Positions 44,915 through 55,659 of a DNA stretch of 64,000 nt are shown here, one piece after another (the stretch's first letter is position 1; each line of letters begins with the position of its first letter). Under the pieces are notes generated by a model. The model saw nothing but the letters and a program-made list of their open reading frames with translations, ran no database searches and had not been told where the DNA came from. This DNA comes from Tolypocladium sp. Sup5 PDA-1 (lineage: Eukaryota; Ascomycota; Sordariomycetes; Hypocreales; Ophiocordycipitaceae): assembly GCA_000750105.3 (NCBI GenBank), contig JPHH03000058.1:1-64000 (forward strand). The letters run 5' to 3'. The position numbers and the translations under genes were made by a program.

Positions 44915-46396
44915 ATGGCCGGATTCCAACCCAACGCCGGCCCCATGGGCGAGGAGGAGATTGACCTCTATGGTACGTATGCCAGAGCGGCCAGTGTGCT
45001 CCCGTCTAACCGCGTTTGCAGAGCTACTGTCCATCGAGAAGGATGCCTCGCAGGACCAGGTCAAGAAGGCCTATCGCAAGGTTCGCATCGCCCATCCCGC
45101 AGCGGCTCCCAAACGATGAATCAAACGCTGACTCGAAACAGGCCGCGCTCAAGTATCACCCCGACAAAGTCCCGGAAGAGCAACGGCAGGAGTCCGAGGT
45201 CAAGTTCAAGGAGATTACGCAAGCGTACGAGATCCTCAGCGATGACCAGAAGCGCCACCTCTATGATACCCACGGCATGGCCGCCTTTGACAGCTCTCGA
45301 GGTGGTCCCGGCGGCCCCGAGGTCGACCTGAACGACATTCTCTCGCAGATGTTTGGCTTCAACATGGGCGGGCCCGGTGGCCCCGGTGGCCCCGGTGGCC
45401 CTGGCGGCCCCGGCGGCCCGCGACGCCCCCGACGAGGACCCGACGAGGAGCAGGAGTACAAGGTGACGCTCGAGGAGCTCTACAAGGGCAAAACTGTCAA
45501 GTTTGCCGCTAACAAGCAAGTCCTCTGCGGCCAATGCAAGGGCTCGGGCGGCAAGGAAAAGGCGAAGCCGACGTCGTGCGAGCGCTGCAAGGGCAACGGC
45601 ATGGTCGAGGCAATCCGACAGATCGGGCCGGGCATGATGAGGCGCGAGACTGTCTTGTGCGACCACTGCCAAGGCTCCGGCAACTTCTTCAAGGAGAAGG
45701 ATCGCTGCAAGAAGTGCAAGGGCAAGCGGACCGTGCAAGAGAAGAAGGCACTGGAGATTTACATCCCGCGAGGATCCATGCAAGGAGAACGGATCGTGCT
45801 GGAGGGCGAGGCCGATCAGTACCCCGATCAGATTCCCGGAGACATTGTCTTCACCCTGACGGAGGAGCCCCACGACATCTTTTCACGACTCGGAAATGAT
45901 CTGTCGGCTGAGCTGAAGGTTACGCTGGCCGAATCCTTGACTGGCTTCTCGCGAGTCGTGTTGAAGCACCTCGATGGGCGAGGTATCTCGATTGAGCGGC
46001 AACGAGGTAACATCCTAAGACCTGGCGATTGCATCAAAATTGAGGGAGAGGGTATGCCGATGAAGCGAGGCGAGATGAAGGGCGACCTGTATCTTCTCGT
46101 CAACGTGGAGTTCCCAGAGGACGGGTGGATGAAGGACGACGCGGCATACGAGGCTCTCAACAAGATGCTTCCCTCTCCAGCAGCGCCGATACATGCGGAC
46201 GAGATCGACGAGGTCGAGTACGAGGACGGAGCGGACATTGAAAAGGCAAGTGACGTGCAGCAAATCTATTTCGCGAGTAAAGCCGCGCAGCTAACACACG
46301 TAACAGATGGGCGAGAACTCGGGAGACCCACGATTTGCCAACGAATGGGAAGACGAGGACGTCGATGACGGACAAGCTCAGTGCCAGACGCAGTAG
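44915..46396 (+). CDS. Class A (type I) DnaJ/Hsp40 chaperone with CaaX tail
   Basis: Hsp70 co-chaperone of the Ydj1/Xdj1 group; stimulates Hsp70 ATPase and delivers substrates. Exons 44915–44972, 45022–45080, 45142–46245 and 46307–46396 give 436 residues. J domain about 17–85 with the HPD motif (AALKYHPDKV). A Gly/Pro-rich linker made of GGP repeats follows. The zinc domain has four CxxCxGxG-type motifs: CGQCKGSG, CERCKGNG, CDHCQGSG and a diverged CKKCKGKR. Two β-barrel substrate domains and a dimerisation region complete it. The last intron has a GC–AG border (46246 GCAAGT to 46306 CAG); only that splice gives the acidic tail ending CQTQ, a farnesylation-type CaaX box. The extended N-terminus (MAGFQPNAGPMGEEEIDLY) looks more like Xdj1-type paralogs than Ydj1 itself. 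Confidence 0.93.
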
Positions 46397-46932
46397 AGCT
46401 AGGGCTCGAACCGAGCTCGCTTGGCAGGTATCTGTGATATAGAGCAATTAGAAACTATCGGAGACGGCGAAAGGGCAGAGACGGCAGGCACACTCCGGTT
46501 TACGACTGATGACGACCCGGAATAGAGAGAAGGAGGATCCAGGAACAAGACGGGCGAGGCGACGCTGGTGTTGAAAACGTTCACCACTCTGGGAATGGCT
46601 TCTGAGAGGCGCGGGCGGGTCGCTTAATTGTACATAGGGACCACTTCAACTGACGACTTTCGACGCGGATGAGGTTTTCGGGGGCTCCGTGTTAAATAGA
46701 CTCGAACGAGCCTGCGAATGCGTGTGTGTTTGTGTGGCGTGATGCCAGAGTCCTGTCTCACACGGGTTCTCACGAGACATCGTGGTGCGGTTACGTAGCT
46801 GGACCCCACCACGGACCCCTCGTCCAACTCGAGACAACCAACCTTCACTTCTACATCCAGCCGCGCGCCACGCCGGCCTGCTTCGAATAAACTCCCTCGA
46901 ACAAGAGCCTGGATCGAGATATCCCTTCCGCC

Positions 46933-47760
46933 ATGTCCCGCAAAGGCGTTGGCATCGGGGCCTTTGACCGCTCCCGCGTCACGTCGGCGCACTACGCCTC
47001 GCACGGGTCCTCGCTGCGGGCGACCAACGCGCAGGCGCTCGAGACGCAGCTGTCCGTCTTCCGCTCGCTGCTGCAGCAGTTTGCGCAGACGCACGCCAAG
47101 GACATACGCTCCGACCCGTCGTTCCGGGCGCAGTTTGCGCGCATGTGCACCGCCATCGGCGTGGACCCCCTCGCCAGCAGCAGCAACAGCGGGAGCTCGA
47201 CGGGAGGAGGGGGCGTGGGCTCGATATGGGCGCAGCTGCTGGGCAAGACAGTCAACGACTTCTACTTTGAGCTGGCGGTGCGCGTGGTCGAGGTGTGCGG
47301 CGCGACGAGGGGCGAGAACGGCGGGCTCATCGGCCTGCGCGAGGTGCGCGAGCGGCTGTCGCGGGCGCGCGGCGACGTCGAGGGCAACGGCGGCGGCGGC
47401 GGCGGCGGCGGGTCCGACATCTCCGAGGACGACGTGCGGCGCGCGGTCGAGACCCTGCGGCCGCTTGGGGGCAGCTACGGCATCGTGCGCGTCGGCCGCA
47501 AGGAGTACATCCGCAGCGTGCCGCGCGAGCTGAGCGGCGACCAGGCGGCCGTCGTCGAGGCCGCGCAGGTGCTGGGCTACGTGAGCGTGAGCATGCTGCG
47601 CGACAACCTGAGCTGGGAGCGCGCGCGATGCCGGACGGTCATTGACGACCTGGTGGCCGAGGGGATGCTGTGGGTGGACCAGCAGACGGCCGGCGAGTGG
47701 GAGTACTGGAGCCCGAGCTTCATGGTTGATACAGAGGGCAGTGTGGTGGAAGGGGAGTGA
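46933..47760 (+). CDS. SNF8: ESCRT-II subunit Snf8/Vps22
   Basis: Winged-helix subunit of ESCRT-II, which sorts ubiquitinated membrane proteins into multivesicular bodies. It is intronless, 275 residues. The N-terminal RKGVGIGAFDR and the segment LRSDP-like FRAQFARMCTAIGVDPLAS are characteristic, as are WAQLLGKTVNDFYFELAVRV and LRPLGGSYGIVRVGRKEYIR. The two winged-helix domains follow, with LGYVSVSMLRDNLSWERAR and the end EGMLWVDQQTAGEWEYWSPS. Two Gly/Ser-rich inserts (near 88–97 and 153–163) are low-complexity and GC-driven. It is transcribed in the same direction as the DnaJ gene, 537 bp downstream. Confidence 0.95.
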   Translation: MSRKGVGIGAFDRSRVTSAHYASHGSSLRATNAQALETQLSVFRSLLQQFAQTHAKDIRSDPSFRAQFARMCTAIGVDPLASSSNSGSSTGGGGVGSIWAQLLGKTVNDFYFELAVRVVEVCGATRGENGGLIGLREVRERLSRARGDVEGNGGGGGGGGSDISEDDVRRAVETLRPLGGSYGIVRVGRKEYIRSVPRELSGDQAAVVEAAQVLGYVSVSMLRDNLSWERARCRTVIDDLVAEGMLWVDQQTAGEWEYWSPSFMVDTEGSVVEGE

Positions 47761-48479
47761 GGGCATGGGCAGGACTGGACGGACAATGAAGAATGAATAA
47801 CGACACCGAGTGGGCAGACGGAGGGCAGGCACTCCCGAGAGGAACGACGGGTTATGCTCACGAGGTGCTCTCCTCGAGCGATGATGGCAACGCCGTGCCA
47901 TGACGCCCGTTGATTCAACATGCGGCCATGCAGCTGGCTACGGACCAAAGAATCAATGGCAGGCCTCACCCAATGATAACGGCAAAGCTCCCACGTCTGC
48001 TTTCCGAGAAAAGGCGCGTACCTAGCTACCTACGATGAAACGTGGACGGCCTCTTGAATACCAAGGCAGGGTACCTCACTTCCTCTCATCACCACGGACT
48101 CAGCACAGTTAGACATCAAAACTCTTGATAGACCTATCTACCTCGGGGATGACACATAAACACACATCCAGGGTAAAACACAAACATATCCAAGCCAAAA
48201 GATTTATACAAAACGTCGTCCCTGCCCAGTGACCTCGTTACCCGTAGTGCCCAGTCGTCGGTCGCTAGCTCTCGACGCACAGAGCCTCCCGAATAGGAGC
48301 ATATCACACAGGCGAATAAGGTAATATTCCCGTTCCCTGGGAACTCTCATTTGCCCCCCGTATGTCGCGTTGCCAAGGCCGTCAACTCTCCTCATGCCTA
48401 GCATGTTTCGATGTATGTACCTCTCCCGGTCGTCGCCCAACGCCCCAAACCCTCGCCACCGTTGGTGACACACCACCGT
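47761..48479. other. Intergenic between convergent SNF8 and Mpv17-family gene
   Basis: No gene seen; should contain both 3' untranslated regions. Confidence 0.6.
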
Positions 48480-49516
48480 TTAGTAAGGGGGGTTCGGCCC
48501 CATGGGTCCCATGGGGGGAGGGGGGTAGTCCTCGGGTCGGCCCATGCCGCCGGTGCGGCCGTCGCGGTTGTCGCGGCCGTCGCGGCCGTCGCCGAAGTGC
48601 TTCCGGCGCAGCGCTGCGAGGCGCTTCTTCTTGGTAACGGTGTTGATGTAGGTACCAATGATGAAGGAGACGAGGTTGAAGAACGGCACCCAGAGCTGGT
48701 CGGGGAGGAACTTCTGGGCGAAGGCGAGGCAGATGGGCGAGGTGACCCACGAGATACGCATGACCCTCCAGAAGCCGACCTTGACGGTGGCGCGGACCTG
48801 GTGGTACGTTCGCGCGCCGGCGATGAGGGCCATGGCGACCAGGTAGATGCTGTTTTGGATCGGCGCAATCTAGAGGAAGGGTGCGGATCAGATGCTGTAC
48901 CCGTCATGGTGCGTGGGACGGGGGATAGAGCTGCAACGTACAAGCAGGTTGCTGACGATAATCTGCATGATCTTGGCCTTGAGGCTGGTGCGGCCGCGGA
49001 AGACCTTTTGCAGGAGCCAGATGAGGAAGTGGCCCAACGGCGCGCTGACGAGGGCGCCGTACGCGGCCATCTTGGGGACGCGCGAGGTGAAGTAGTGGCC
49101 GTGCTTGTTGCGGTCCTTGGCCAGCCACGAGGCAATGAGCTCCTGGGCACCGGCGAGGGAGCCGGCGGTGAGCATCTTTGTGCGCAGCGGGTTCGACTCG
49201 AGCTGCTTGATGTAGGCCTGTGTCGGTTCCGTGATGTCAGCCAGCCTATCCATGCTTGCTGTGATGTCCATCCATCCATCCATCCATCCATCCACCCAAA
49301 CCGCAAGAAATGACCATCGCTCTCTCATCAACAACGTACCGCCAAGTAGCCCTTGGTGCCGGCATTCTGGATGCCGCCGGTGAGGGCGGTGCCGACCTTC
49401 TCGGCGATGGGATGCTTGCCGCTGGTGCCGGGGATGTTGCCACCCTCGGGGACGGCGCCCGACATGACGTTCTGCGCCGTCTGCTTGAGCGTGTCCCGCT
49501 CGAACTTGACCGACAT
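48480..49516 (-). CDS. Mpv17/PMP22-family integral membrane protein (Woronin sorting complex-like)
   Basis: Peroxisomal or mitochondrial inner-membrane channel-like family; in filamentous ascomycetes one member, WSC, organises Woronin body assembly at the peroxisome membrane. Exons 49516–49340, 49217–48942 and 48869–48480 give 280 residues. The region after the polar N-terminus (about 60) has YIKQLESNPLRTKMLTAGSL, then YGALVSAPLGHFLIWLLQKV, QNSIYLVAMALIAG, FWRVMRISWVTSPICLAFAQ and FLPDQLWVPFFNLVSFIIGT: about four membrane segments, as in the family. The C-terminal tail is unusual, with GDGRDGRDNRDGRTGGMGRP followed by Pro/Met-rich sequence. Intron 1 contains a CCAT microsatellite. A GTGAGT donor in the leader near 49877 suggests a 5' UTR intron. 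Family is secure; WSC orthology is inferred. Confidence 0.85.
49267..49293. repeat. CCAT tetranucleotide microsatellite in intron 1
   Basis: About six to seven tandem CCAT units in the first intron of the Mpv17-family gene. Confidence 0.9.
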
Positions 49517-49619
49517 GGTGGTGACGTTGGAGGCGGCGGCGGCGGCGGCGGCGGCGGGAGTCTCGATTCGGCGATGCGGCGGGAGAGGAATGCTGGGTTC
49601 TAGCTAGAACAGCTGCGCC

Positions 49620-51550
49620 AGAGACGGACGGAGACTGAGAGTCAGCGGATGAAACAAGAGGAATCGGGTTGTAGAGGGGACGGATTGGGCGTGGTTGTGA
49701 GGCTGTCCCCAGGCATTCGGCCAATGGATTTGTTTACACCTCGGAACCACCCAAACGCGCCAGCCACGGAGGGACCGTTGCGGACCCCTGGTTTTTGGCC
49801 GTGTACAACATGTCTGGCTGCCCAATGACAGGCAGTGCGCAGAGTGGATGCGCATCGCTCGCTAGCAATAAAACTCACCTTGGTCTGGCGGTTCTCTAAC
49901 GTCGTGCCGTTGTCGTGTCGCGTCAACGGAAAGAGGGGAGAGGAGAAAAGGTTGGGCCGGAGACGGGGGGGCGCCACGCCGCGGCAGAGAGAGAAGTCGC
50001 GATATTTAGCGGCCTCAGATGCAGTCGGAGCACACCTCGCTCATCAGCGAGTGCCACTAACAGAGAGGCTGGAGCTGGAGCTGCTGGAGCTGGAGCTGGA
50101 GCGGTGGGTGGGTGGAGGCTGGACAATAGCCACGGGAGGTTGGGTCGCAGTGCCTGGTGATTGGCCGCGTGCCTGTTTTGTCCCGAGGTCCGTCTTCTCC
50201 AGAGCAACGACCCCTGTCTGCCCTGAGGTCACTGCACCGTGAGCTTGTGATGTCGGTGACGATGATGCTGGCTGCTTGTCGGTCTGGGACTTCAGGACCT
50301 CCACTGTGACATTTCGCCGCCCGTCCATCCCGCCACTTGGCAATCAGTTCCGACGAACTGCATTCAAAGTCCGTCCAGTCCGTCCTTTCCGTCTCAACCC
50401 ATGCCAAACGCGTCTGGTGTCGACCACGAGCCGCCAGCTTGCCGGAGAAGCTGGACACGTGTATGCTACTTCGTAGAACCAGCGGCAAAGTCATATCATA
50501 TGGGACCCCGAGGTTCACTGCCATTCCAATTGAAGACGCACCATGTCGGAGTCTTGTCAGATACAGCTAGGGCGCGCGGTGATTGGCCCTGATGCTGCAT
50601 CCATTTGATATAGGTCCCCTTGCTGATGCTGCTCGATAGAGATAGCTGCGAGGTCCTCATTTCCTCATCGAGCTTACAAGTTTGAGCCTTGGGGCCGTGG
50701 CTTCAGGCATTCAGGCCCTTTTGAATTGCCCAGCCGTCTCGGATTATATCTTCGGCCAAGTGGCCAGGTACATCGGCGTGCAATGTCGCATGCTTCCAGT
50801 TGGCCATCAACAGGAGGTTGCACGTACATCAAAGTTGACAACTCCACGAAGCTTAGTGCACATTGGCTTTTTGTGGCTCAAAGGCACCGCCCTAGTCTTC
50901 CAATATGCCTTGGGTAGCTCAAGGTTCACAATACGACGCGTGTAGCTCGGAGAACGCGGTCTTGGGCGCTGGTGCAACTTCAATGTCGACGTGCTTGGCA
51001 GTTAGGTGCCTGCTGAGGGGGGGACACGCACTGAACTGCACAGAGCACGGGAGCACAAGACCGCCTGCCTGGGGTGACAGCTTCAGTCTCGAGTTCGCCC
51101 AAAGGTCAGGTGGTCACGCGTCGCCAGCTGGCAGAGCTGTCGTCAACCCACATCGCGTCCAGGCCTAGTACAGCTGTTGACTTCATCTTTTCTTCTTCGC
51201 GTCAACGCACAGCTGGGCTGTGACTGCGGCTCCCTTCCCTTTTTCCCGCCACTTCTCGTTCTTCTGCCTGATTGATGCATGTATTTATTCGATATCCAGT
51301 CATTCGTTCGCCTCTCCAAACAACGCTTGCGTCCCTTCTAGTATCGGTACTTCGAGGCCGCAGTTCACTTCTTTTCTTCGCGCCTCCAGCATCCAGCAAC
51401 TGTTCAGCCCAGTCCCTTCGATGTTGGGACACGAAAGCTCCCTACAACCTCTTCTGGTGCAGCCCTGACTTGAGACTTTCATTCTGGTTGCATTGGATCC
51501 CGCTTCTCCTGTCATCCACCTCTCCAGCTTGTCCACCTCCCCCATCATCG
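49620..51550. other. Divergent intergenic region
   Basis: About 1.9 kb between two divergently transcribed genes, with no protein-coding gene recognised. It contains a GGAGCT tandem stretch (about 50070–50103) and probable leaders on both sides. On the minus strand a GTGAGT donor near 49877 and an acceptor near 49605 would make a roughly 270-nt 5' UTR intron for the Mpv17-family gene. Confidence 0.45.
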
Positions 51551-51557
51551 CCGAAAT

Positions 51558-53223
51558 ATGTCTTCTCGCGGAATCACCAGCCTGCACAGGCGCTCCATCT
51601 TCGAGCCACAGTGTACGCATATGACCATGACGCGCATCTACGACCCGGCACTTCTCTGCATGGCATGCCACCAACCGGGCCCCAATGAATGGGTCTACGC
51701 TTGCACACAAGACCGCGAGGACTTGATCGAGCATGCCATTTGTAAAGGGGAAATGGTACGAGAATGGCCCGAGAAGTGCTCCAAGCATATCAAGAAAAGC
51801 TAACACGTCGCACGCAGGCCAGTTTCGATGTTCTGGGCGACCATCTGTCGAGGGAGCTTGTGATGAGAAAGGGCAGCCCAGCAGCGCGAGAGGACAAGCT
51901 CAGCTTCTTCCAAGAAACCACTCAGAAGCGAATGTCCAACTACCAGCCTGGCCAGGTGGCAACCATCTTGCGCCAGCGCGAAAACGTACGTGCCTCCATA
52001 TAAGCAAGCTCACCGGATCCGCAACTCACTTGGCACAACAGGTTCATGCCAATATCCAGCTACAGCGACTTCGCAACGACAGCGCCGAAATCATCAACAG
52101 CCGCACTTTATCAACCGGTTTCGAAGGCGCGCCGGGCCCCTTTGACTTCAAGAAGCCTTGGGTTTGCAACGTTCGAGAGGAGTGCCAATACCGTGTCTGC
52201 CCTCGATGCCGTCCTGCCTCGGCGGACCGGGCGTTTCTCAGCCTAAATGCTGTTGCCAATGGCGAAGTTCCGCCAACAGCTGCCACTGGCTTCGGGTTTC
52301 ACATCATGGGCGAGCGGCCCATCGTTAACGCCGATGTTCTCAAGAACTTGGGATCCCGCTCTGTTGAAACTGTGAGAAACGTCGGGTCAGCGTCCGGCAA
52401 GCTCACCCAACCGCTGACGCCTTTGCAGCCCTCGGAGCCCTCGCAGCCCTCGCCGGTGACCACCACTGGCCGAGGCTCCTTCAGATCCCGCGAGAGCATT
52501 AAACAGCTTTTCTCGAGTTCCATGGTGGTGGCGCGAGTGACCGACTCGGACTTGGACGACGTCGACGTCGATGACGATGCGAGCTTGTCGCAAAAACAAA
52601 TCCCAGAGTCAGACACTCCTGGCTCGCTGAAGCACTCCCCCCGATGCGTTAATCTGAGAGCTTATGCTGACCCCAACAGTGACGCTGGCCTCGGTCCAGT
52701 TTCTCGCCTACCGTGGACCCCTCCGCCATCCCGTGGTCCTGATGACGAAGATGCGCCTTCCATGGCCCAAGTTGTGACTATGGCTGCAGACCTCAGCATC
52801 GCCAAGGGCATCAGGTGAGTCTCAATTATCAGAGGGGGTGTCAGCGTGTATAACTACCACTTGCTGACGTGAAATAGCTCAAGCTCGACGTCGGACTACC
52901 CGGAAGCCTCTGGCCTCGGCCCTACGGCTGCTCAGGGGTTGAATTCGGTCCCTCCTCACCATGAAATTCGCCGTCCCCTGCAGCCGGTGGACAAGAACAA
53001 CGCGATGCATCCTCAGCTCATGGAGCCAGTGACGGGCGTCATTCGAGGGCAAGCCAGTGAATCCGAGGGTCTAGAGACGAACGCACCTAGCCCTCCACCA
53101 CACAAGACCTTGCCAGGCGACACGGGAGAGTTTACCGCTTCGCCGGTAAAGGTTGGCCACGGGGTAGCCGTGCTCGAGGAGAGTGTCGAGCTGGGCGTTT
53201 CGGATGTCATCACCCAGGTGTGA
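51558..53223 (+). CDS. Conserved-looking protein of unknown function with two cysteine clusters
   Basis: I do not recognise this family. Exons 51558–51755, 51818–51985, 52042–52814 and 52878–53223 give 494 residues, with all phases and splice signals consistent. The N-terminal part has C19, C34, C37, H38, C49 and C62 (segment LLCMACHQPGPNEWVYACTQ). A second cluster follows at about 164–178 (VCNVREECQYRVCPRCRP). Both could bind zinc, as a split finger or two small knuckles. Between them is a helical, Gln/Arg-rich stretch (SFFQETTQKRMSNYQPGQV, VHANIQLQRL). After about 230 the protein becomes Ser/Pro/acidic-rich and probably disordered, ending LGVSDVITQV. No signal peptide or membrane segment is apparent. 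A role in regulation or complex assembly would be a guess. Confidence 0.85.
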
Positions 53224-53468
53224 ACAGTCTCCTGCAACTAGGGTCTAGTCACGGCGCAGGTTGGGATATCCCATGGATGGATTGTCGTATAGATGCGGTT
53301 GGATGGCGTTTGGTGGACGCTTGTGTGTGAACGATACCCTTGCTACCTGTTCGGAAGAACTGCTCGTGCTTTGTATAAGTCATGCCACATCAATACAAGC
53401 AAACATACTACACGCATATATGGATTTCGTTGTCTCTCATGTGAATAACCAGTGTCTTATAGCCCTGC

Positions 53469-55318
53469 CTACTTGCTACCGTCCTTCATGCTCTCCAGCA
53501 CCTTCTTCATCATCTGATCGCCCACGACCTTGGCCTCGGCGAAGCGTGGCTCGAAAAAGTCCTGCGTGCTGACGAAGCGCTTCTCCCACGTCTCAAAGTG
53601 GCCGATGGTGACGCATTCGGCCCAGCCGCGCGCGGCAAAGGTGAACTCGAGGTCGTCGCTGCGGTACGTCTTGTCCTCGACGGCGGTGCGCAGGGCCTCG
53701 TCGAGCAGCGCGGCGTTGCGGAACAGGTGCTCGGTGACGCCCAGGCGCAGGCGGAAGAGCGGCGTGCTGCAGAGCATGTGGTCGTAGGGGACGATGCCGA
53801 GGGCCGCCCAGCAGTCGACCATGGCGAGCAGGGAGAGGTGGTTGTTGGGCCGCGGCGGCGCGTCGGTGGGCGTGCCAAGGGAGAAGGAGGAGAGGATGGA
53901 GGGCTCGATGAGCGGGCGCGTGTCCCAGCTCGTCGTCGTCGTCGCCGTCGTCGAGGGCGTCCCAAAGACGCTGTCGCGGGCGCGGTAGACGCGCTCGCGC
54001 AGGCCCTCGAGGTCGCCCTCGAGCATCAGCTTGTACAGGTCCGTGACGCTCGTGGCGTACTGGGCGACCTGCTTGCGCGCCTCCGGGTTGAGGATGGCGA
54101 GCCCCGCGTAGACGTGCCACTTCTGGCTGTAGATGCGCAGCATGATGTTGACCTTGACGTTCTCGATGCCGCCGACGTAGCGGCTCAGCTCCCACGGGAA
54201 CTGGCGGTTGGCGTGCCACGCCTTGCCCATGGACAGGAACGCTGCGTGCGTCACGGCCTGCGTGTCGGCCGTGATGCGGTCGTGCTCCTGCGCCGTCAGG
54301 TACACGAACTTGGACCGCAGGCAACTTAGCACCGCCTCGACCTTGTGCAGCGCCGCGTCGGGCGCGCGGTGCTGGATGAGCACGAGCGGCTGGTTGTGAG
54401 GGTCGACGCCAGGCCCGTGGAGCGAATGGCACGACACGATGGACACGTCCGCGGGAAGGTGAGCCTCGAAGGCCTGGATCTCGGGCGACTTGCACGATGT
54501 CTGGCCGCCGACGATGGCGCCCATCTTGGTAGCTGGAACATCCAAGACCGCGTTAACACCAGGCACATTACGAAAGGCCAAGCAAGGCTCCGTTAACAGA
54601 CACAAAGGGGGGTTCATACATGGACCATACTGGGCGATTACACGGTCTATGACAGCCGCCTCGACGCTGTAGATGATGTAGTCGCTGGCGCGGGATACCA
54701 GGTGGCCATTGCGACAAATCTCCATGTTCTTCTAGAGCACCAGAGCTTCAGCATCCGAGCACACACGTGGAACGAGAGAGCGAACGGCAGGCAAACACGA
54801 GAGGTCGTCGTACTTTTCCGGCATATTTCTCTTTGAGGCTATCGTAACTATCTTCCCTGTCGCAGGCCAGGATTCTATGCACGGGCATTTACGGTTATCA
54901 TTCCTGTCTTGAAACCAAAGTCAGCGTCATGCTTCCAATATGAGCAGCGAGCAAAGAAGTGTGTTTAAAACAGAGGTCGTCAGACAAAAGATAATTAAGG
55001 TAGCTAGCGTGTTCATCAGTGAGAGCAAGGGGCTGAGTCTGAGAGCCGGAACGGACCCCAGACGTCCCCCAGCAATACTCGAGCCAAATGCGCTCTAGTC
55101 ATCATCGACAGGAAAGGGTTGAACAGAAAATATGATGGGAAAATCGACTTACCATACGAAGGCTCGCCAGTGGCGACGGCACATGTCGCGGCATCGACTC
55201 ACCTCCAGCCAGCGGCAGACAGCCTCTCGGCGTACATCTTGCCCATGTCGCCCATGCCAATCAATCCAACGGCGAAGTTTTCCATCCCGGCGGGGACGGC
55301 AGAAGGTGAAGAAGCCAT
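53469..55318 (-). CDS. TYR1: Prephenate dehydrogenase (NADP+)
   Basis: Converts prephenate to 4-hydroxyphenylpyruvate in tyrosine synthesis, cytosolic. Exons 55318–55203, 54874–54814, 54731–54620 and 54532–53469 give 450 residues, close to yeast Tyr1. The N-terminal Rossmann fold has VGLIGMGDMGKMYAERL (GxGxxG). Family motifs follow: GHLVSRASDYIIYSVEA, GAIVGGQTSCKSPEIQAFE, VSCHSLHGPGVDP, TADTQAVTHAAFLSMGKAW and NVKVNIMLRIYSQKWHVYAG. The C-terminal part has HLSLLAMVDCWAALGIVPYD and MLCSTPLFRLRLG. Intron 1 is 328 nt, much longer than introns 2 and 3 (82 and 87 nt). The coding exon 4 is unusually GC-rich. An internal Met12 could also be used as start. Divergent from the RCC1-repeat gene (341 bp apart). 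Confidence 0.94.
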
Positions 55319-55659
55319 TGCGTCTGCTGCTTAATGGGAGCAGAAGCAGAGACCATGGATCACATCCTGGGAAGCCAAAATCCTCTGCAACCTGGTCTCT
55401 CGTGCCCGAGCGTGGACGCTGCGGGAGAAAGCTGGTCGAGGTTGGTGGGAGGTGTCGTGGAAGAAGAGGAAAGAAAAAATGTTGCGGCGGGTCTTGCGAA
55501 GTACATAGACTTTTGAGCTTGTGCTTACATAATCATTGATTGGTGTGGGACTTGCGATATGGGTATCCAACCGCATCAGGTGATGCAGCTTATCCAGCTC
55601 GTCCAACTCAACATTTGTGGAAACCTGCTTCATTCTTTACAGTACTCAAGCTTTTCATC

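Noticed and set aside
45121..45873. 250-codon - strand frame, Leu/Ala-rich
   Set aside because: Antisense to the DnaJ gene; Leu/Ala richness follows from the sense codons.
49530..49560. GGC repeat as a coding Gly/Ala tract
   Set aside because: It lies upstream of the well-supported ATG at 49516 of the Mpv17-family gene and is better read as a leader microsatellite.
53598..54329. 243-codon open frame on the + strand and a 300-codon frame on the - strand (53593–54495)
   Set aside because: Both are alternate-frame shadows of the very GC-rich TYR1 exon 4.
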